The notes under the pieces were generated by a model. The model was not told the origin of the DNA and ran no database searches. It saw only the letters and a program-made list of their open reading frames with translations. A program made the translations under genes and the position numbers. Positions 1 to 10,645 of a stretch of 64,000 nt of DNA are shown here, in pieces (the stretch's first letter is position 1; each line of letters opens with the position of its first letter). The stretch covers positions 1,612,001-1,676,000 of the forward strand of contig CM041465.1 in NCBI GenBank assembly GCA_023213395.1, written 5' to 3'. Origin of the DNA: Cycas panzhihuaensis. Its lineage: Eukaryota > Cycadophyta.

Positions 1-76
1 TAGTTGTTGTTCAAGTTAGAAGTCTATTCTTAGTATGTAGTTAGAAAGTGTCTTGACATTAAACATTATGAGGGGT
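1..76 (+). other. 3' internal tail and polypurine tract of copia I
   Basis: Non-coding tail of a plus-strand LTR element whose body lies left of the window. It ends in a purine-rich stretch (TGAGGGGT, about 69-76) immediately before an LTR-like TGTTAGAAAT start, the usual place for plus-strand primer formation. Assignment as an internal tail is an inference from that junction, because no protein is visible here. Confidence 0.45.
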
Positions 77-413
77 TGTTAGAAATAATGTTTAATGCTC
101 TAGTAAGTAATGTTCATGAAGTCTAGTGGTCTAATGTCAAAGGGTCTAATGTTTATGGGGTAAAATAATGCTAGGTGCATTAGTATTAAAGCATTAGTCT
201 TCTCCCCCTTTGGAATATTATAATAAGACATTAATAAGTGTGCTTAGTGGTAGTCATGTTGGTCACTTCATATGGTTGGTGATGTGCAGTGACCATACTA
301 TATATATGTACTTATTACAAGTATAACAATGAAAAGCTGTTATATCTGTTCCTTGTCTTATCAATTGTTATATTTGGTGTATTCATGATGGAAGATATCT
401 GCATTTCTTAACA
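77..413 (+). repeat. LTR of copia I
   Basis: About 337 bp, beginning TGTTAGAAAT after a purine tract and ending TTCTTAACA. A TATA-box-like CTATATATATG lies at 298-309, about two thirds of the way in, where a copia promoter is expected. It interrupts a gypsy LTR (J), which resumes at 414. It may be the 3' LTR of an element outside the window or a solo LTR; only this copy is visible, so its left boundary rests on the TG start and the PPT. Confidence 0.62.
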
Positions 414-664
414 GATATTGCTTAATGGATTAATGAGTTACGTGGAAACATTGTGCATCTTGTGCATAATGATTGTTGAGTTATGAAGTTATATTGATGC
501 GTTGATTGATATGATGGCATGGTGATGACATATGATGATGACTTGATGTTATGATGTTTGCATGGAAAGTGATGACATGACTATGTTGACTAAACCCTAA
601 CTAGACTACTAGTTAATGATCCCTTAACAAGCGCATTCTCATAATGGTAGCGAGAGAAGTAACA
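414..664 (+). repeat. 3' part of a gypsy LTR (J)
   Basis: Diverged match to the last ~250 bp of the LTRs of gypsy 1 (8440-8683) and gypsy 2. Shared landmarks in the same order are TTGCTTAAT, GAGTTACGTGGAAA, ATGTTGAC, CTAACTAGACTAC and an AGTAACA end at 664. The upstream part was separated by the copia I insertion. Copia D RNase H coding resumes at 665, so J was inserted into D. Whether J is a full element or a solo LTR cannot be seen. Confidence 0.6.
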
Positions 665-995
665 CTTTAAACTCTGCTTTTGTAGAAGACAAGGACATAG
701 TAGGTTGTTTCTTGCTACATCAAGAAATCATACCAGAACTAGATGCGAACACATATCCTGAAGTAGATTTCTAGTCATCAACATTTCTAGCCCAATCTGA
801 GTTAGTATAGTCATGTACTTTGAACTCATCAACTCTAGAAAACAAGAGTCTAAATTTGATAGTGTCCTTGACATACCTTAGTATGCGCTTTGCTGCCTTC
901 CAATGAGAGATGGATGGAGCACTTATATATTGGGCTACAAGACAAACAACATAACTGGTGTTAAGCCTAGTGTTAATAAGGTAGATCAGACTACT
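665..995 (-). pseudogene. Copia D RT end/RNase H fragment
   Basis: The minus strand encodes the copia linker between RT and RNase H, then RNase H itself. It reads S-L-I-Y-L near 995 and 975, K-A-A-K-R-I-L-R-Y near 900-880, and the RNase H motif S-K-K-Q-P-T-x-x-L-S-S-T-K-A-E-F near 665-710. The second half of RNase H is missing because the gypsy LTR J sits at 664. At least one in-frame stop is present. RNase H would degrade the RNA strand during reverse transcription; this copy is dead. Confidence 0.8.
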
Positions 996-1141
996 TGTAA
1001 AGTCAGACACTTGATATGAAATAATATCAATTCATTAAAGAGAGAGGGAATTCTCGTATAAATACATCATGTCAATCATGTGCTATTATTAGGGCCTATG
1101 CATGTATGCCACATGTTAGAATTACATTAAAGAGGGGTTTG
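996..1141 (-). repeat. Copia A 3' LTR, outer portion
   Basis: Starts TGTAAAGTCAGAC like the 5' LTR at 39648 and follows it to the sequence GAGGGGTTTG at 1132-1141, where copia C is inserted. The last five bases, GTTTG, are the TSD of copia C and recur at 19074-19078. The uninterrupted version is visible in the 5' LTR near 39781-39795. Confidence 0.88.
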
Positions 1142-1501
1142 TGTTCGGGAATATGCAATCATACACAAATGTTTCCATACGCAGGATCTTTAACCATACA
1201 AAGCGAGCAACAAATAGAAAACACAGAAAACAGGCACAGTACACAGGAATTTACGTGGGAAAACCTTTCGGGAAAAAACCCACCACAAAGAGGATCCTTG
1301 ATGGATCACTTGATTATTGCACAATGAATACTTGGATATGAATATACAAGGCCTCAAGGTATTTATACTCTCCAAGAGTTGTCACCCGATTAGGGTTGTG
1401 ACCCTCCAAATAAGTCGCACCTTTTGGCTTCGCACCCTTTCACTTAATTAAACCACATTAACATTAACTAAGTGGCTTAATAATTAACTGCCACGTTAAC
1501 A
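1142..1501 (-). repeat. Copia C 3' LTR
   Basis: Reads TGTTAACGTGG...CCCGAACA on the minus strand and is nearly identical along its length to 18721-19073. A TATA box (TATAAATA on the minus strand) is at 1360-1367. Two small plus-strand ORFs here are chance. Confidence 0.93.
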
Positions 1502-1605
1502 TCCCCCCTTAATGTGAATGTGGGGAACCTGCAACGTGCAGCAGTTGAGTTATCGCGAAGGTTGGGACTATCCTGCAACTTCTTTATCCTTGTCGATATA
1601 TCCCT
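1502..1605 (-). other. Copia C 3' untranslated tail with PPT
   Basis: The plus-strand sequence TCCCCCCTT at 1502-1510 is a PPT on the minus strand, directly adjacent to the LTR. The rest is non-coding 3' leader up to the solo LTR K. TCCCT at 1601-1605 is the left TSD of K. Confidence 0.8.
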
Positions 1606-2479
1606 TGTTGACTGCTGGGGGTGCCTTGTTACACTTACGAGATACCCCTTGCTACACTTGTCAAGGTTACACAGCGCTATAGTCTAGTTCGAGATCTGTC
1701 AACATGGTCATTCACATACATTCCACATACATTCCATATATAATTCACAGAATGGTACACAACAGTATAGAAATCAATACATACTCAATAAATCATCATT
1801 GCAACACCAAGAATACACCAATTTCCACGTAACTCTTCCTTTTATTAAGTCAACAGTTCATTTACACAGGTGGAATGCATTCACGAGCATTCCAAACATA
1901 CAATCTTTTGTTACAATGCGTACCGGATGGTACTTATCATACGATGATGCTCCAAATGGTCATCATGTGTCTTGGCTCTGCACCTTTGCGTGCGTGATAT
2001 CGGCTCTCACCCTCGTGCACATGACATAGGCATGAATAACTCGGCTCTCTGCTGGAATGGTCCTCAAAGCATCATTAAATATGTCCCTTTGATGCCTTTT
2101 GGATGAAAGGTTATGACCCAAAGTCATAACCATACCTTTTTGTCACCAAGGTACCCTTTCATTTTAACACTTGATTAAGTCTCCTTAATGGTGTCTTTTC
2201 TGATCCGTACATCCGTACTTATGTCCCTTTGGGCTGACGTCATCATTTCTAGGTGCCTTTGGGTCATATCTGTCCATTTGTACCTTACTGTCTATATGCA
2301 TTCCGAAAAGGTACGTATCCAGGTACGCATCTCAGTACGCATCATCATCACGTGCCAGTTACATATTTTTCACCTTTTTCCACTATGCGTACCTCAAATG
2401 CGGTACTTGCATTCCTTTGGTCAATACAAGCCTGTATTCCGTCCTCCTCAAGGCCTATGTGTCACAATATGTCCCAATA
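1606..2479 (-). repeat. Solo gypsy LTR (K)
   Basis: 874 bp flanked by a perfect 5-bp TSD TCCCT (1601-1605, 2480-2484). Read on the minus strand it follows the gypsy 1/H LTRs from TATTGGGACATA to CAGTCAACA, including the conserved GGAATGC inverted repeat near 1870-1900 and several GTACG motifs. No internal gypsy sequence remains, so the element was lost by recombination between its two LTRs. One end reads TA instead of CA (C-to-T). Copia C coding resumes just beyond 2484. Confidence 0.87.
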
Positions 2480-2484
2480 TCCCT

Positions 2485-3236
2485 TCTCAAGAATAACAGT
2501 GGTGAGTCCAAGTCCGATACGCATCTTCGTGAATTGATCTTCAGTGAGTGGCTTTGTGAACACGTTCGCAAGCTGTAATTCACTCGGACAATAGTCGACC
2601 TACAGCTTTCCTGATTTGATCTGTTCACAAATGTAATGGTGCTGAATCTCGATATGCTTCGTATGCGCATGAAACTCTGGATTTTTCGACAGACGAATGG
2701 TACTCTGATTATAAACAAAGAGAATCAGATGTCCATTGGAAACACCAAGAAACTCCAAGAGATCTTGCAACCATACTGCTTCTTTCGCACTAGCACTGAG
2801 TCCTTGATATTACATACATAGAAGATAGCGCCACTGTCTGCTGCTTCTTTGACTGCCACGAAACAAATCCATTGCCAATGCTAAACAGATATCCAACAGT
2901 GGACTTCCAGTCGTCAGAATCTCCTCCCCAATCAGCATCCGTGTAGCCATGTAACCTGATCTTCTCACCTCTGCGGTATTCAAGACCAAGATTGATTGTC
3001 CCCTTCAGATATTTCAAAATCTGCTTTGCTGCCACCAAATGAGGCTCTTGAGGATTCTGCATGTAGTGGGAAACCAATCCAACAACGTATGCGATATCTG
3101 GCCTGGTATGAGTCAAATAGATGAGACTTTCTATCAACTGGTAGTATTTAGTGCCATCTATAGAAGGTTGGGCCATGTCCTTCTGTAACCTTGTGCATTT
3201 TACACATGGTGTTGCAACTGGTTCTGATCTTTGCAT
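2485..3236 (-). pseudogene. Copia C RT end and RNase H
   Basis: The minus strand encodes the C-terminal RT connection (Y-Y-Q-L-I-E-S-L-I-Y-L near 3150-3115 and G-Y-T-D-A-D-W-G-G near 2950-2925), then RNase H (S-W-Q-S-K-K-Q-Q-T-V-A-L-S-S near 2865-2825) and a C-terminal tail near 2500-2720 in other frames. The catalytic stretch is spread over three frames, so the enzyme is inactive. It was followed directly by the 3' leader before K landed. Confidence 0.85.
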
Positions 3237-4430
3237 TCAAATCTCTCCAGTAAGTTCTTCACATACTGCGATTGCAACAACACGATCCTATCTTCCATCT
3301 GCTTGATTTGAATGCCCAAGAAGTAGTGAAGTCTCGCAAGGTCTGTCATGTCAAATGAAGCTCCCAGATTGGATTTGACTTTCGCAATAGCTTTGCCACA
3401 GTTGCCGCCGATGACCAAATCATCCACATACACCATGCAAGCTACTATTGAAGTCCCTTTTCTCTTCATAGACAGATTCGGGTCGAGTTCAGAAATTTCA
3501 AAACCTTCAGCCTTCAACTTCGCATCCATCTTTTCATACCAAGCACGTGGTGCTTATTTTAGGCCATAGATCGACTTCTTCAAATAGTACACAAGATGCT
3601 CCTGGCCATCCTTAACGAATCCCAGAGGCTGTGATATGTATATCTCCTCCTTTAGATCCCCATTAAGGAATGCAGACTTAACGTCCATCTGGTAACTCCT
3701 AATCTAATGCAGCTGCTAAGGAAATGAGTAAGCGGACCGTTGTCATTCTGGAGACTGGTGCAAACGTTTCCTCGTAGTCAATTCCTTCTTTTTGCTTGAA
3801 TCCCTATGCAACAAGTATTGCCTTGTACTTGTCCACCTCTCCATAGGAGCGGAACTTTGTCTTATAGACCCGCTTGAATCCTATAAGGTTCTTCGACGGA
3901 GGGAGTGGGACCAAATCCCACGTATCGTTCTTCATCAGAGAACCATACTCTTCCTCCATTGCAACTTTCCATCGTGGATCTCCTTTTGCCTTAGCAAACG
4001 AATCAAGATCACTGGAGTCATTGGTGTCTACCAACAAAGTTCGATTGACATGTTGATTTCTGGTTCGTCTGTCATTAGTTAGGGTTTGCATTGCCACACC
4101 AGAATCTTCAATAGTTTTCTTTGCCGATAAAGGTATAGAAGGACCCGCTATTGGAGGTACTTCTTCTCGCAGTGGCTCCTCACTATTACTCATCCCACTT
4201 GGTCCTGCTTCCCCAGGTGCTATAGCAACTGGCTCATCATCCTCTTCGCTTGAAGGATCTGGGAATGGGAGAAGGGGAGGGTAAAAAGGTTTCTCTGATG
4301 ATCTTTCAGCATGATACGCCGATGACTCATCAAATTTAACATCCTGACTAACCACAATCTTTTCCCCTGTGGATCCCATAGTCTGTAGGCTTTGTTCTTT
4401 GTGCAATACCCCATGAATATGCACTTTAGA
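3237..4430 (-). pseudogene. Copia C reverse transcriptase and INT-RT linker
   Basis: Copia RT on the minus strand. The active-site motif Y-V-D-D is at 3419-3430, followed by L-H-Y-F-L-G-I-Q near 3320. The N-terminal part (N-D-T-W-D-L-V-P-L-P, then G-F-K-R-V-Y-K-T-K-F) lies at 3840-3930. Upstream is a serine/proline/glutamate-rich linker with a P-F-Y-P-P-L-L-P-F-P-D-P run (about 4260-4300), typical between copia integrase and RT. Frameshifts occur near 3535 and 3800 and near the N-terminal QMDVK region (3660-3800). Confidence 0.87.
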
Positions 4431-5610
4431 CTTTTCCGATCTAGCTTCTTTCGGGTATCATCTGGGATGTGGGCGTATGCAATACACCCAAACGTTCTAA
4501 AATGGCTAATGGCAGGCTTCTGACTGGTCCATTTCTCTTCGGGTCATCTTTGTGAAGGCACTGAGTGGGTACCTGTTCAAAATATAAGCCGATGCCACGA
4601 CACGCCCAAAACTTCGGTGGCAAGTTTTTAGCGTGCACCATACACCTCGCCATCTCCATCATGGTATGGTTCTTTCTTTCAACAACTCCATTCTGTTGTG
4701 GGGTATACGAGACTGTAAACTCCCGCTTTATACCATGGTTGCGACAGAGCTGATTGAACACATGATTGTCACACTCCTTGCCATTATCACTTTGTAAAGA
4801 TTTTATTTTGCAATCACATTCATTTTCAACCATTGCTTTCCATTCACAGAAGCGATAAAATACGTCTGACTTGTTCTTGAGAAAATAAACCTAGGCTTTC
4901 TTGTTGTAATCATCCACAAACACAAGTGTATATCGGGCTCTTGATATCGAAGGGTTTGGGAGTGGTCCCATAATATCTGAGTGCACAAGCTCCAGCTTCT
5001 CCTTGGCTCTCCAGGCATTATCCCGAGCAAAAGGATAGCGGTGATGCTTGCCATACATACACCCTTCACATACACCGTCGGCGGCGGCGGTCCTTCCACC
5101 ATCTTCAACCTCTTCAGTAGTGCAATACTCCTATAATTAAGGTGCCCAATGTGATTGTGCCACAGTTTACTTTCGTCATCCGCGCTGGCAACAAAGGCAT
5201 AGGACTTCTTCTGAGATTGAAATTTCTCAAACACCCAGAAGTTGTCCCTGACTTTTCCGGTAGCGATGACAACAAAGTTCTGTTTTGGGTCCTTTATTAG
5301 GCACTTATCATTATAGAGCTCCACTTTCATACCTTGTTTGCAGATCTCCTGAGTAGATAGAAGGTTCAACTGCATCTTCGGTACATAATATACCCCGAAA
5401 AACTTGCCTCCTGCAATGGAAATTTTACCGATACCATCTACCGGCAACACACGAGCATCTCCAAGAACAATCTTAGCACCACTTTGATTTGCATTCAACG
5501 TATCAAAGTTCTGCCTTTGGTAAGAGATGTGCTTTTGCGCTCTAGAATCTAGCACCCAATAGTCTCTCCGATCTGACTCAGCTGACAAGGTCTGTGCTCA
5601 GACACAATGA
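4431..5610 (-). pseudogene. Copia C protease, GAG-pre-integrase and integrase
   Basis: The minus strand reads a protease with W-V-L-D-S-R-A-Q-K-H-I-S near 5555-5520, where the family has W-x-x-D-S-G-A-S. The catalytic Asp is kept but the following Gly is Arg. Then come N-L-L-S-T-Q-E-I, the GAG-pre-integrase L-W-H-N-H-I-G-H-L-N (about 5165-5135), and integrase with S-D-N-G-K-E (about 4785) and the T-P-Q-Q-N-G-V-V-E-R-K-N block (4670-4715). A frameshift near 4810-5080 breaks the integrase core. The product would have cut the polyprotein and inserted cDNA. Confidence 0.87.
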
Positions 5611-6458
5611 GCAGCAACACTCTTTCCTTTATCATCCTGGTTACCTTTGCACTTGTCACGACGCTTGAACCAACAGTTCTTTTCGCGATGACCATCCTTC
5701 TTGCAGTAATTGCACTTTCCATTAAACTTCTTCTTGTCTCAATAGCTTTCTCCTGATCGCTGTGTGAACTTCTCCTCCCTAGGGGCCTCCTTCCTCTGAG
5801 TTTTCATGGCTAAGGCCTGACTTGAACTAGAACCTCCAAGCAATCCATGATGTTTTAGCTTGGCATCCTTTGCTAGAATTAGGTTTTTGAGCCCATCAAA
5901 AGTTTCTGCCTCCATTACTTCGTCTCTACCATAAATGGTCTGGAATGTGGCGAACACAGCTGGTAGCTTCAACATGATTATCGCAAAGAAAAGTGCATCA
6001 TTGATCGAGTTCTGTTTCAATTCTTCTAGCTCGTTCCTCAAGTCGGTTATTTCATTAAGGTAGGAGTTGATATTGTTCTCATCTTCAACTTTTGAATTGA
6101 GTAGTTCCAACATCAGTGCAAGATGCCTATTCATCTTCTTCTTCTCAAAAGTATCACACAACTTCGTCCAAATCTCGGCTGGGTCATCCAGATTGTGAAC
6201 TGGTGCCCTCTGGTCCAGCACCAGTGAGAGTTTCAGTAATCCAGCAGTCATAAAATGCTTCTCTTCAAGTTTGATACACTCCTTATGGTCAAGTGGAACT
6301 GGAACAAGCTTCGCCTTGGTGATTCCCCAGAGTTGGTTCACCATCAATATAAGCTCTATATTAGCCTTCCATTCGCTAAAATTGTTACCGTTAAAGATAA
6401 CCTTAGGCATGAGCTTCTCCATCTCGAACAACGGGCTACAATATGAATCACACGACAC
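5611..6458 (-). pseudogene. Copia C Gag
   Basis: A long reading frame runs from 6458 to 5739 and continues in frame past one TGA (probably once TGG) to a CCHC zinc knuckle C-N-Y-C-K-K-D-G-H-R-E-K-N-C at 5673-5713. The likeliest start is the inner Met at about 6422 (M-E-K-L-M-P-K), which aligns with copia Gags; the upstream Met at 6458 is possible. The body is the helical UBN2-type copia Gag (F-S-E-W-K-A-N-I near 6370, then E-N-N-I-N-S-Y-L). It would form the virus-like particle. Confidence 0.88.
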
Positions 6459-7841
6459 CAGACGAACATATTAAGGACAGAAATGCACCCTTGTGTCCTT
6501 CTTTAGTCCAAGAGCGATCCCCGGAGGCTTTAAAAACATCGATTGTACTCGCAGATGCAGGTCACCGGCTACTTCTTTCTCCAAATAGACCACAAACGCC
6601 TTTAAATAGCACCAAAAGAGAGCATTAAGGCAAGTGAAGCGGTGCTCAAGGTACAAGGTCAGCTCCACAAGGTGAAGGTGTGCAGTCTCCAAGTTAGAAA
6701 ATCACAAAAACGCCTCAATCCATGCTCAAAATGGCTCAAGGATGCTTCAAATACGATCAAAGAACTTCACAATAGTCACATATGACTAAGTATCAATGGT
6801 CTAAGGGCCTCTTATAAAGTTGAATTATAAAGAGAATATACCAAAAGGCATATTCTCAAAAGTGGCGACTTTATATGATCAGTCGCACCTCATCACTTAA
6901 CCCACGTGCTTGAAATTGACGCCAAAATCATATACACATAAACTAAGGTTTTAACCTTAGTAATAATTGATCAAAGGACGCCAATGTAAAGGTGCGTCTG
7001 CCGCTTTGGATATCCACAGGTTGCGCACTAAGAGACGGGCTTCGAATTACTGGCAGCTGCTCTTCTCCACAGCCCGCATACTGGTAAATACTGAAAAGAA
7101 ACGACCTAGCCACGACCGGAGTCACCCAAAGAAGCCCGTACTAGGCTTAAGATAGCTCAGATTAGCCACAACCACCGTAAGAGTTGCCCAACAGTCATAC
7201 AAAGAGCCCAACCAACTCTAAAAATCGCCCAGCCAACCTAATAAGCACTCACCAAGATATTATACAACTATATAGTGCTTCATTAATGCACACAAGTCTC
7301 CAAACTATTCACAAATAGCCTAGCAATTGCTCAACACATAGATGCGGTGTCAACAGGATGTCTACAACAGGGATAGCCGGATCACACTCCCAATTAAAGA
7401 CACTACAACTCAAAAAATCAGTAGTTTGATACTATGTTTTGCTATATTCTCAATCCAATCCTGGTATAGAGGGCTAAAAACATCCCAGAAAGGCTCCAAT
7501 CTCTCCCTTATATAGTCAAAATGAATGAAATACTAGAAAAGGCTTGCCCTTTTTGAATTTTATAGTATTTTTGGTGAGAAAATGACCAACTTACTAGTGT
7601 ACACAGATGGCTGTCTTCAAAGTCGTCGAATCAACATCAATACGTGTTCTGCTCGCTTGAATCACTTCAACAGAGCATCAACCGGCTTCAAATGGCCCCC
7701 AACGAGCCAACTCATTCCACGAAGGTGGTCTTCATGCCTGATTATTGACTCCAAAAACCCTTATCCTCTGTTGAATAGTGAATTTCACTGCTTCAACAAC
7801 CATTGATTTTCTGCACGCACGATCTTTGGGGTAGATGGACC
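6459..7841 (-). other. Copia C 5' leader, distal part
   Basis: Non-coding sequence between Gag and the gypsy 1 insertion. Short ORFs here show no family match. GGACC at 7837-7841 is the left TSD of gypsy 1, and the leader resumes at 18427. At about 1.4 kb plus 0.28 kb it is a long leader for a copia element, but I find no further insertion in it. Confidence 0.7.
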
Positions 7842-8683
7842 TGTTGGGACATAACTTGACACGCTGGGCTATGAGGAAGACCAGAAATAGGCTATGTAAC
7901 TTTAGATGTGCAGTGCACCGCATGCAGGAGGTGCGCATGAGGCAAAAAGTGGAAAGAATAGCATTACGAGTGCATTATGGCAGTGCGTGCACGAAAAGGT
8001 ACGCAACACAGTACACATACCTCTGGCAGTACGCAAGCAAACAGAGAAGGTACGCACGACAAGACTTGACAGATGGATATCTAGGATGACGTCAGACGTA
8101 TGTACGAACGTACAAATGGTTAGAGACAATAATTAAGAAGGTTAATTAATGGTTAACAAAAGGTACGCTTATGACTGAAAATGTACGGTTATGACAGGGA
8201 GTCATAACGCTTCAGCCAAAAGACACCAAAGAGGCGTATTTAAGAGACTTCACAAGGATCATTCGGCTAGGGTGAGAGCCAAGTATTCATACACTCAATG
8301 GTACGGAAGCCAGTACATATGACAGCAGCCTAAAGCAATGTATGATGTTGTGTACCGTCTGGATACGCATGTGACAGTAACAATGTATGTGGCTGGAATG
8401 CACAGGGAATGCATTCCAGCATGTTGTGTACAAAGACTTATTGCTTAATAAAAGAAGAGTTATGTGGAAATGTTGGTTCTATGTGTTTTATGAAGATTGG
8501 ATGCTGAATATGTGCTGATTACTATATTGTTGTGTGTAAACTGTGACATGATTATGTGGAATTGTTAATAAATCTGTGTGATCTATGTGGATGAATATGT
8601 TGATTGTATCCTAGACTAGACTACCTGTGTTACCTTGACAAGTGTACCCTTCCCATAAGTGCAGTGGGAAACCAAAGTTAACA
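7842..8683 (+). repeat. Gypsy 1 5' LTR
   Basis: 842 bp, TGTTGGGACATAA...AAGTTAACA, paired with 17587-18421. It holds a TATA-like TATTTAAG (8237-8244), the GGAATGC hairpin (8392-8420), a poly(A) signal AATAAA (8447-8452) and many GTACG/TACG motifs in its first half. Short ORFs on both strands in 7835-8136 are not genes. Confidence 0.94.
8392..8420 (+). other. Conserved hairpin upstream of LTR poly(A) signal
   Basis: Perfect 10-bp inverted repeat GCTGGAATGC (8392-8401) and GCATTCCAGC (8411-8420) with a 9-nt loop, 26 bases before AATAAA. The same structure, with partly different bases, recurs at 18130-18158, about 29655-29680, 39346-39371, in solo LTR K (about 1870-1900) and in H (about 59903-59930). 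Confidence 0.7.
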
Positions 8684-8684
8684 T

Positions 8685-8697
8685 TGGTTCTGTTGCC
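8685..8697 (+). other. Gypsy 1 primer-binding site, tRNA-Asp-like
   Basis: TGGTTCTGTTGCC one base after the LTR. Many Athila/Tat elements use tRNA-Asp, whose PBS reads TGGCGCCGTTGCC. This copy differs at three positions, compatible with decay of CG pairs or with a different primer. Confidence 0.6.
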
Positions 8698-8818
8698 TAC
8701 GTCCACTGAGAAGGGACTAAGGCCAGAGTTTCATAAGGGGGAATGATCAAAGGATAGAGGACCACAGTTCTTTGTCATGATGGCGGTGTAACTAAGCTTC
8801 GGCCTGGGGGACCTTCCA

Positions 8819-10645
8819 ATGCCACCTAAGAGGCCTTCGAAGGCGGAAGAGCCATAAAAGAATACTTCACCTAAGGGGAAGGAGACAAGTAGACAAAGAG
8901 TAGTACGATGGTCAAAAGAGTCAAAATTGAGAAGGGCAAAAAGACTAGGTTCGCATAATAACGAGACTAAGGGACAGTCCGTTGAAGAATCAGAGGCAAG
9001 TGGAGCCTAGACACCTTAGGAGCAAGGATAGGGAAACAATGGCGAGCAAATGGTATTAACACCTTCCCTAATCAAGTATGATCTATTTAGCCCAGAAAGG
9101 GAAGAAAAACCAAAAGTGAATGAGGAACATAAAGATACCTTAAGGAAGGAGGACAATATACCTGTGGAAGATACCCCGAAGGACCTAAGTGACAACGAGA
9201 AGAAGGCAGAGGAATGTCCCTCGGCATATTGGGAAAATAAGTTGACAAGACAACTCTTTGAGGATTCGACAGACAGAGGATCTAACCAATCATATATAAC
9301 GGTTACACCATTGACAATACAAGTACCAGGTGTGTGCCGGAAGTTATACACCTAAAGACACCATTCAAAAATCCCTTATTTGGAAGGGAGAGCATTGCAG
9401 TAAGCACTCCAAACACACCACCTAAAGAAAAGGGTGAAGAGGGAGAAGTAGAATTCCTTGAAGAGTAAAAAGGAGAAGAATCACCACTAGGTGGAACACC
9501 AGTATAGTCACCCAAGATGGACGACTACAGAGATTTTGGGAAGTTGACCTTTAATGACACCTCAGATGCAGTCGAGCATGCATATTTGTTCCAAAACTTG
9601 ATCGATGTAAAGAAAATCACGGATGAAGATGAAATAAAAGCCAGATTCGCTTGCACATTGAGGGGAGTACCATTGGCATGGTACAAGGAGTTAAATAAGA
9701 AAGACTCATGGGCCAAGATAAAGAAATCTTTTGAGGAAAGGTTTTAGAAATTCCGAAGCAATGAAGTGGTGGAAATTGCTTTAAGGGAAACCAAACAAAG
9801 ACCAGGAGAATTAGTATTGACCTATATCAATCGAATGAAAATCATTGTTGCCAACATGATCAATGAGACAATGACAGATCATAACATGAAAAATTATTTT
9901 GTCAGGGGACTAAACGAAAAATTGAGATCGATGATGCATGCACATCCACTGGAGTCCTTAAAAAACGCCCAGGATTTGGCATTAGATTTTGAAGCAGAAA
10001 TGGATGCTCAAGCTGGAGGGCATGATCCCCTCCTACCAAGATTACAAGAGGAAATAAGGGAAATGAAGCAGAATCAGCATAACCCCATACATCGGGGTAG
10101 GAGTCTCAGAAGAAGAATCATAAGTAGAAGCTTTGAGAAAGGAAGTAGCAAGATTAGAAATAGGAAATAATAGAGAAGAGGAAGTGGCAAAGAGGAAAAA
10201 GGACCGCGAATTCAAAGTTGAAAAATGGTGCCACATCTGCGAAGAGAGTTCACACACGACAAAAGAGTGTGAAATCAATCCAAAGAATAGTGTAATGCAC
10301 CAGAGAGACAAATGGTGCCACATATGCAATGTGGATACTCATATGACGAAGGATTGTTTCTACAACCCGAGAGGAAGATCATACAGAGAACGAGGTAGGG
10401 GAAGAGGAGGCAACCCACCTCGAAATGTATGCACGACAAGGAGTACGCAGGAATCCTCAAAGAAGAAGCAACCAATGGGGAGATGCCTCATATGTTTGCA
10501 GTTCAGACATTGGAAATCAGAATGCCCAATGAAGTGGGAGTACGAACAAAAACCATTCGTATGCAATAACTGTGGGCCTAGTGAGCACAGAACAGAAGAT
10601 TGCAAGGGGAAAGCTAAGGCTACCAATCTGATGACGATTATATGA
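8819..10645 (+). pseudogene. Gypsy 1 Gag with four zinc knuckles
   Basis: Starts at the ATG 8819-8821 (M-P-P-K-R-P), the same start as in gypsy 2, and meets a stop eleven codons on (CAA-type to TAA). A lysine/glutamate-rich N-terminus (9050-9355) precedes the capsid domain (M-D-D-Y-R-D-F-G-K at 9517, W-Y-K-E-L near 9685, N-Y-F-V-R-G-L near 9890). Then follow four CX2CX4HX4C knuckles at 10229-10270, 10316-10357, 10484-10525 and 10562-10603. A basic RGRGRG patch lies between the second and third. Frameshifts near 9355 and 10130 and a TAG near 9747 break it. It would build the particle and package RNA. Confidence 0.9.

Noticed and set aside
7835-8136. Overlapping ORFs on both strands, Arg/Cys-rich
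   Set aside because: They lie within the gypsy 1 5' LTR and are not kept in the 3' LTR or in relatives.
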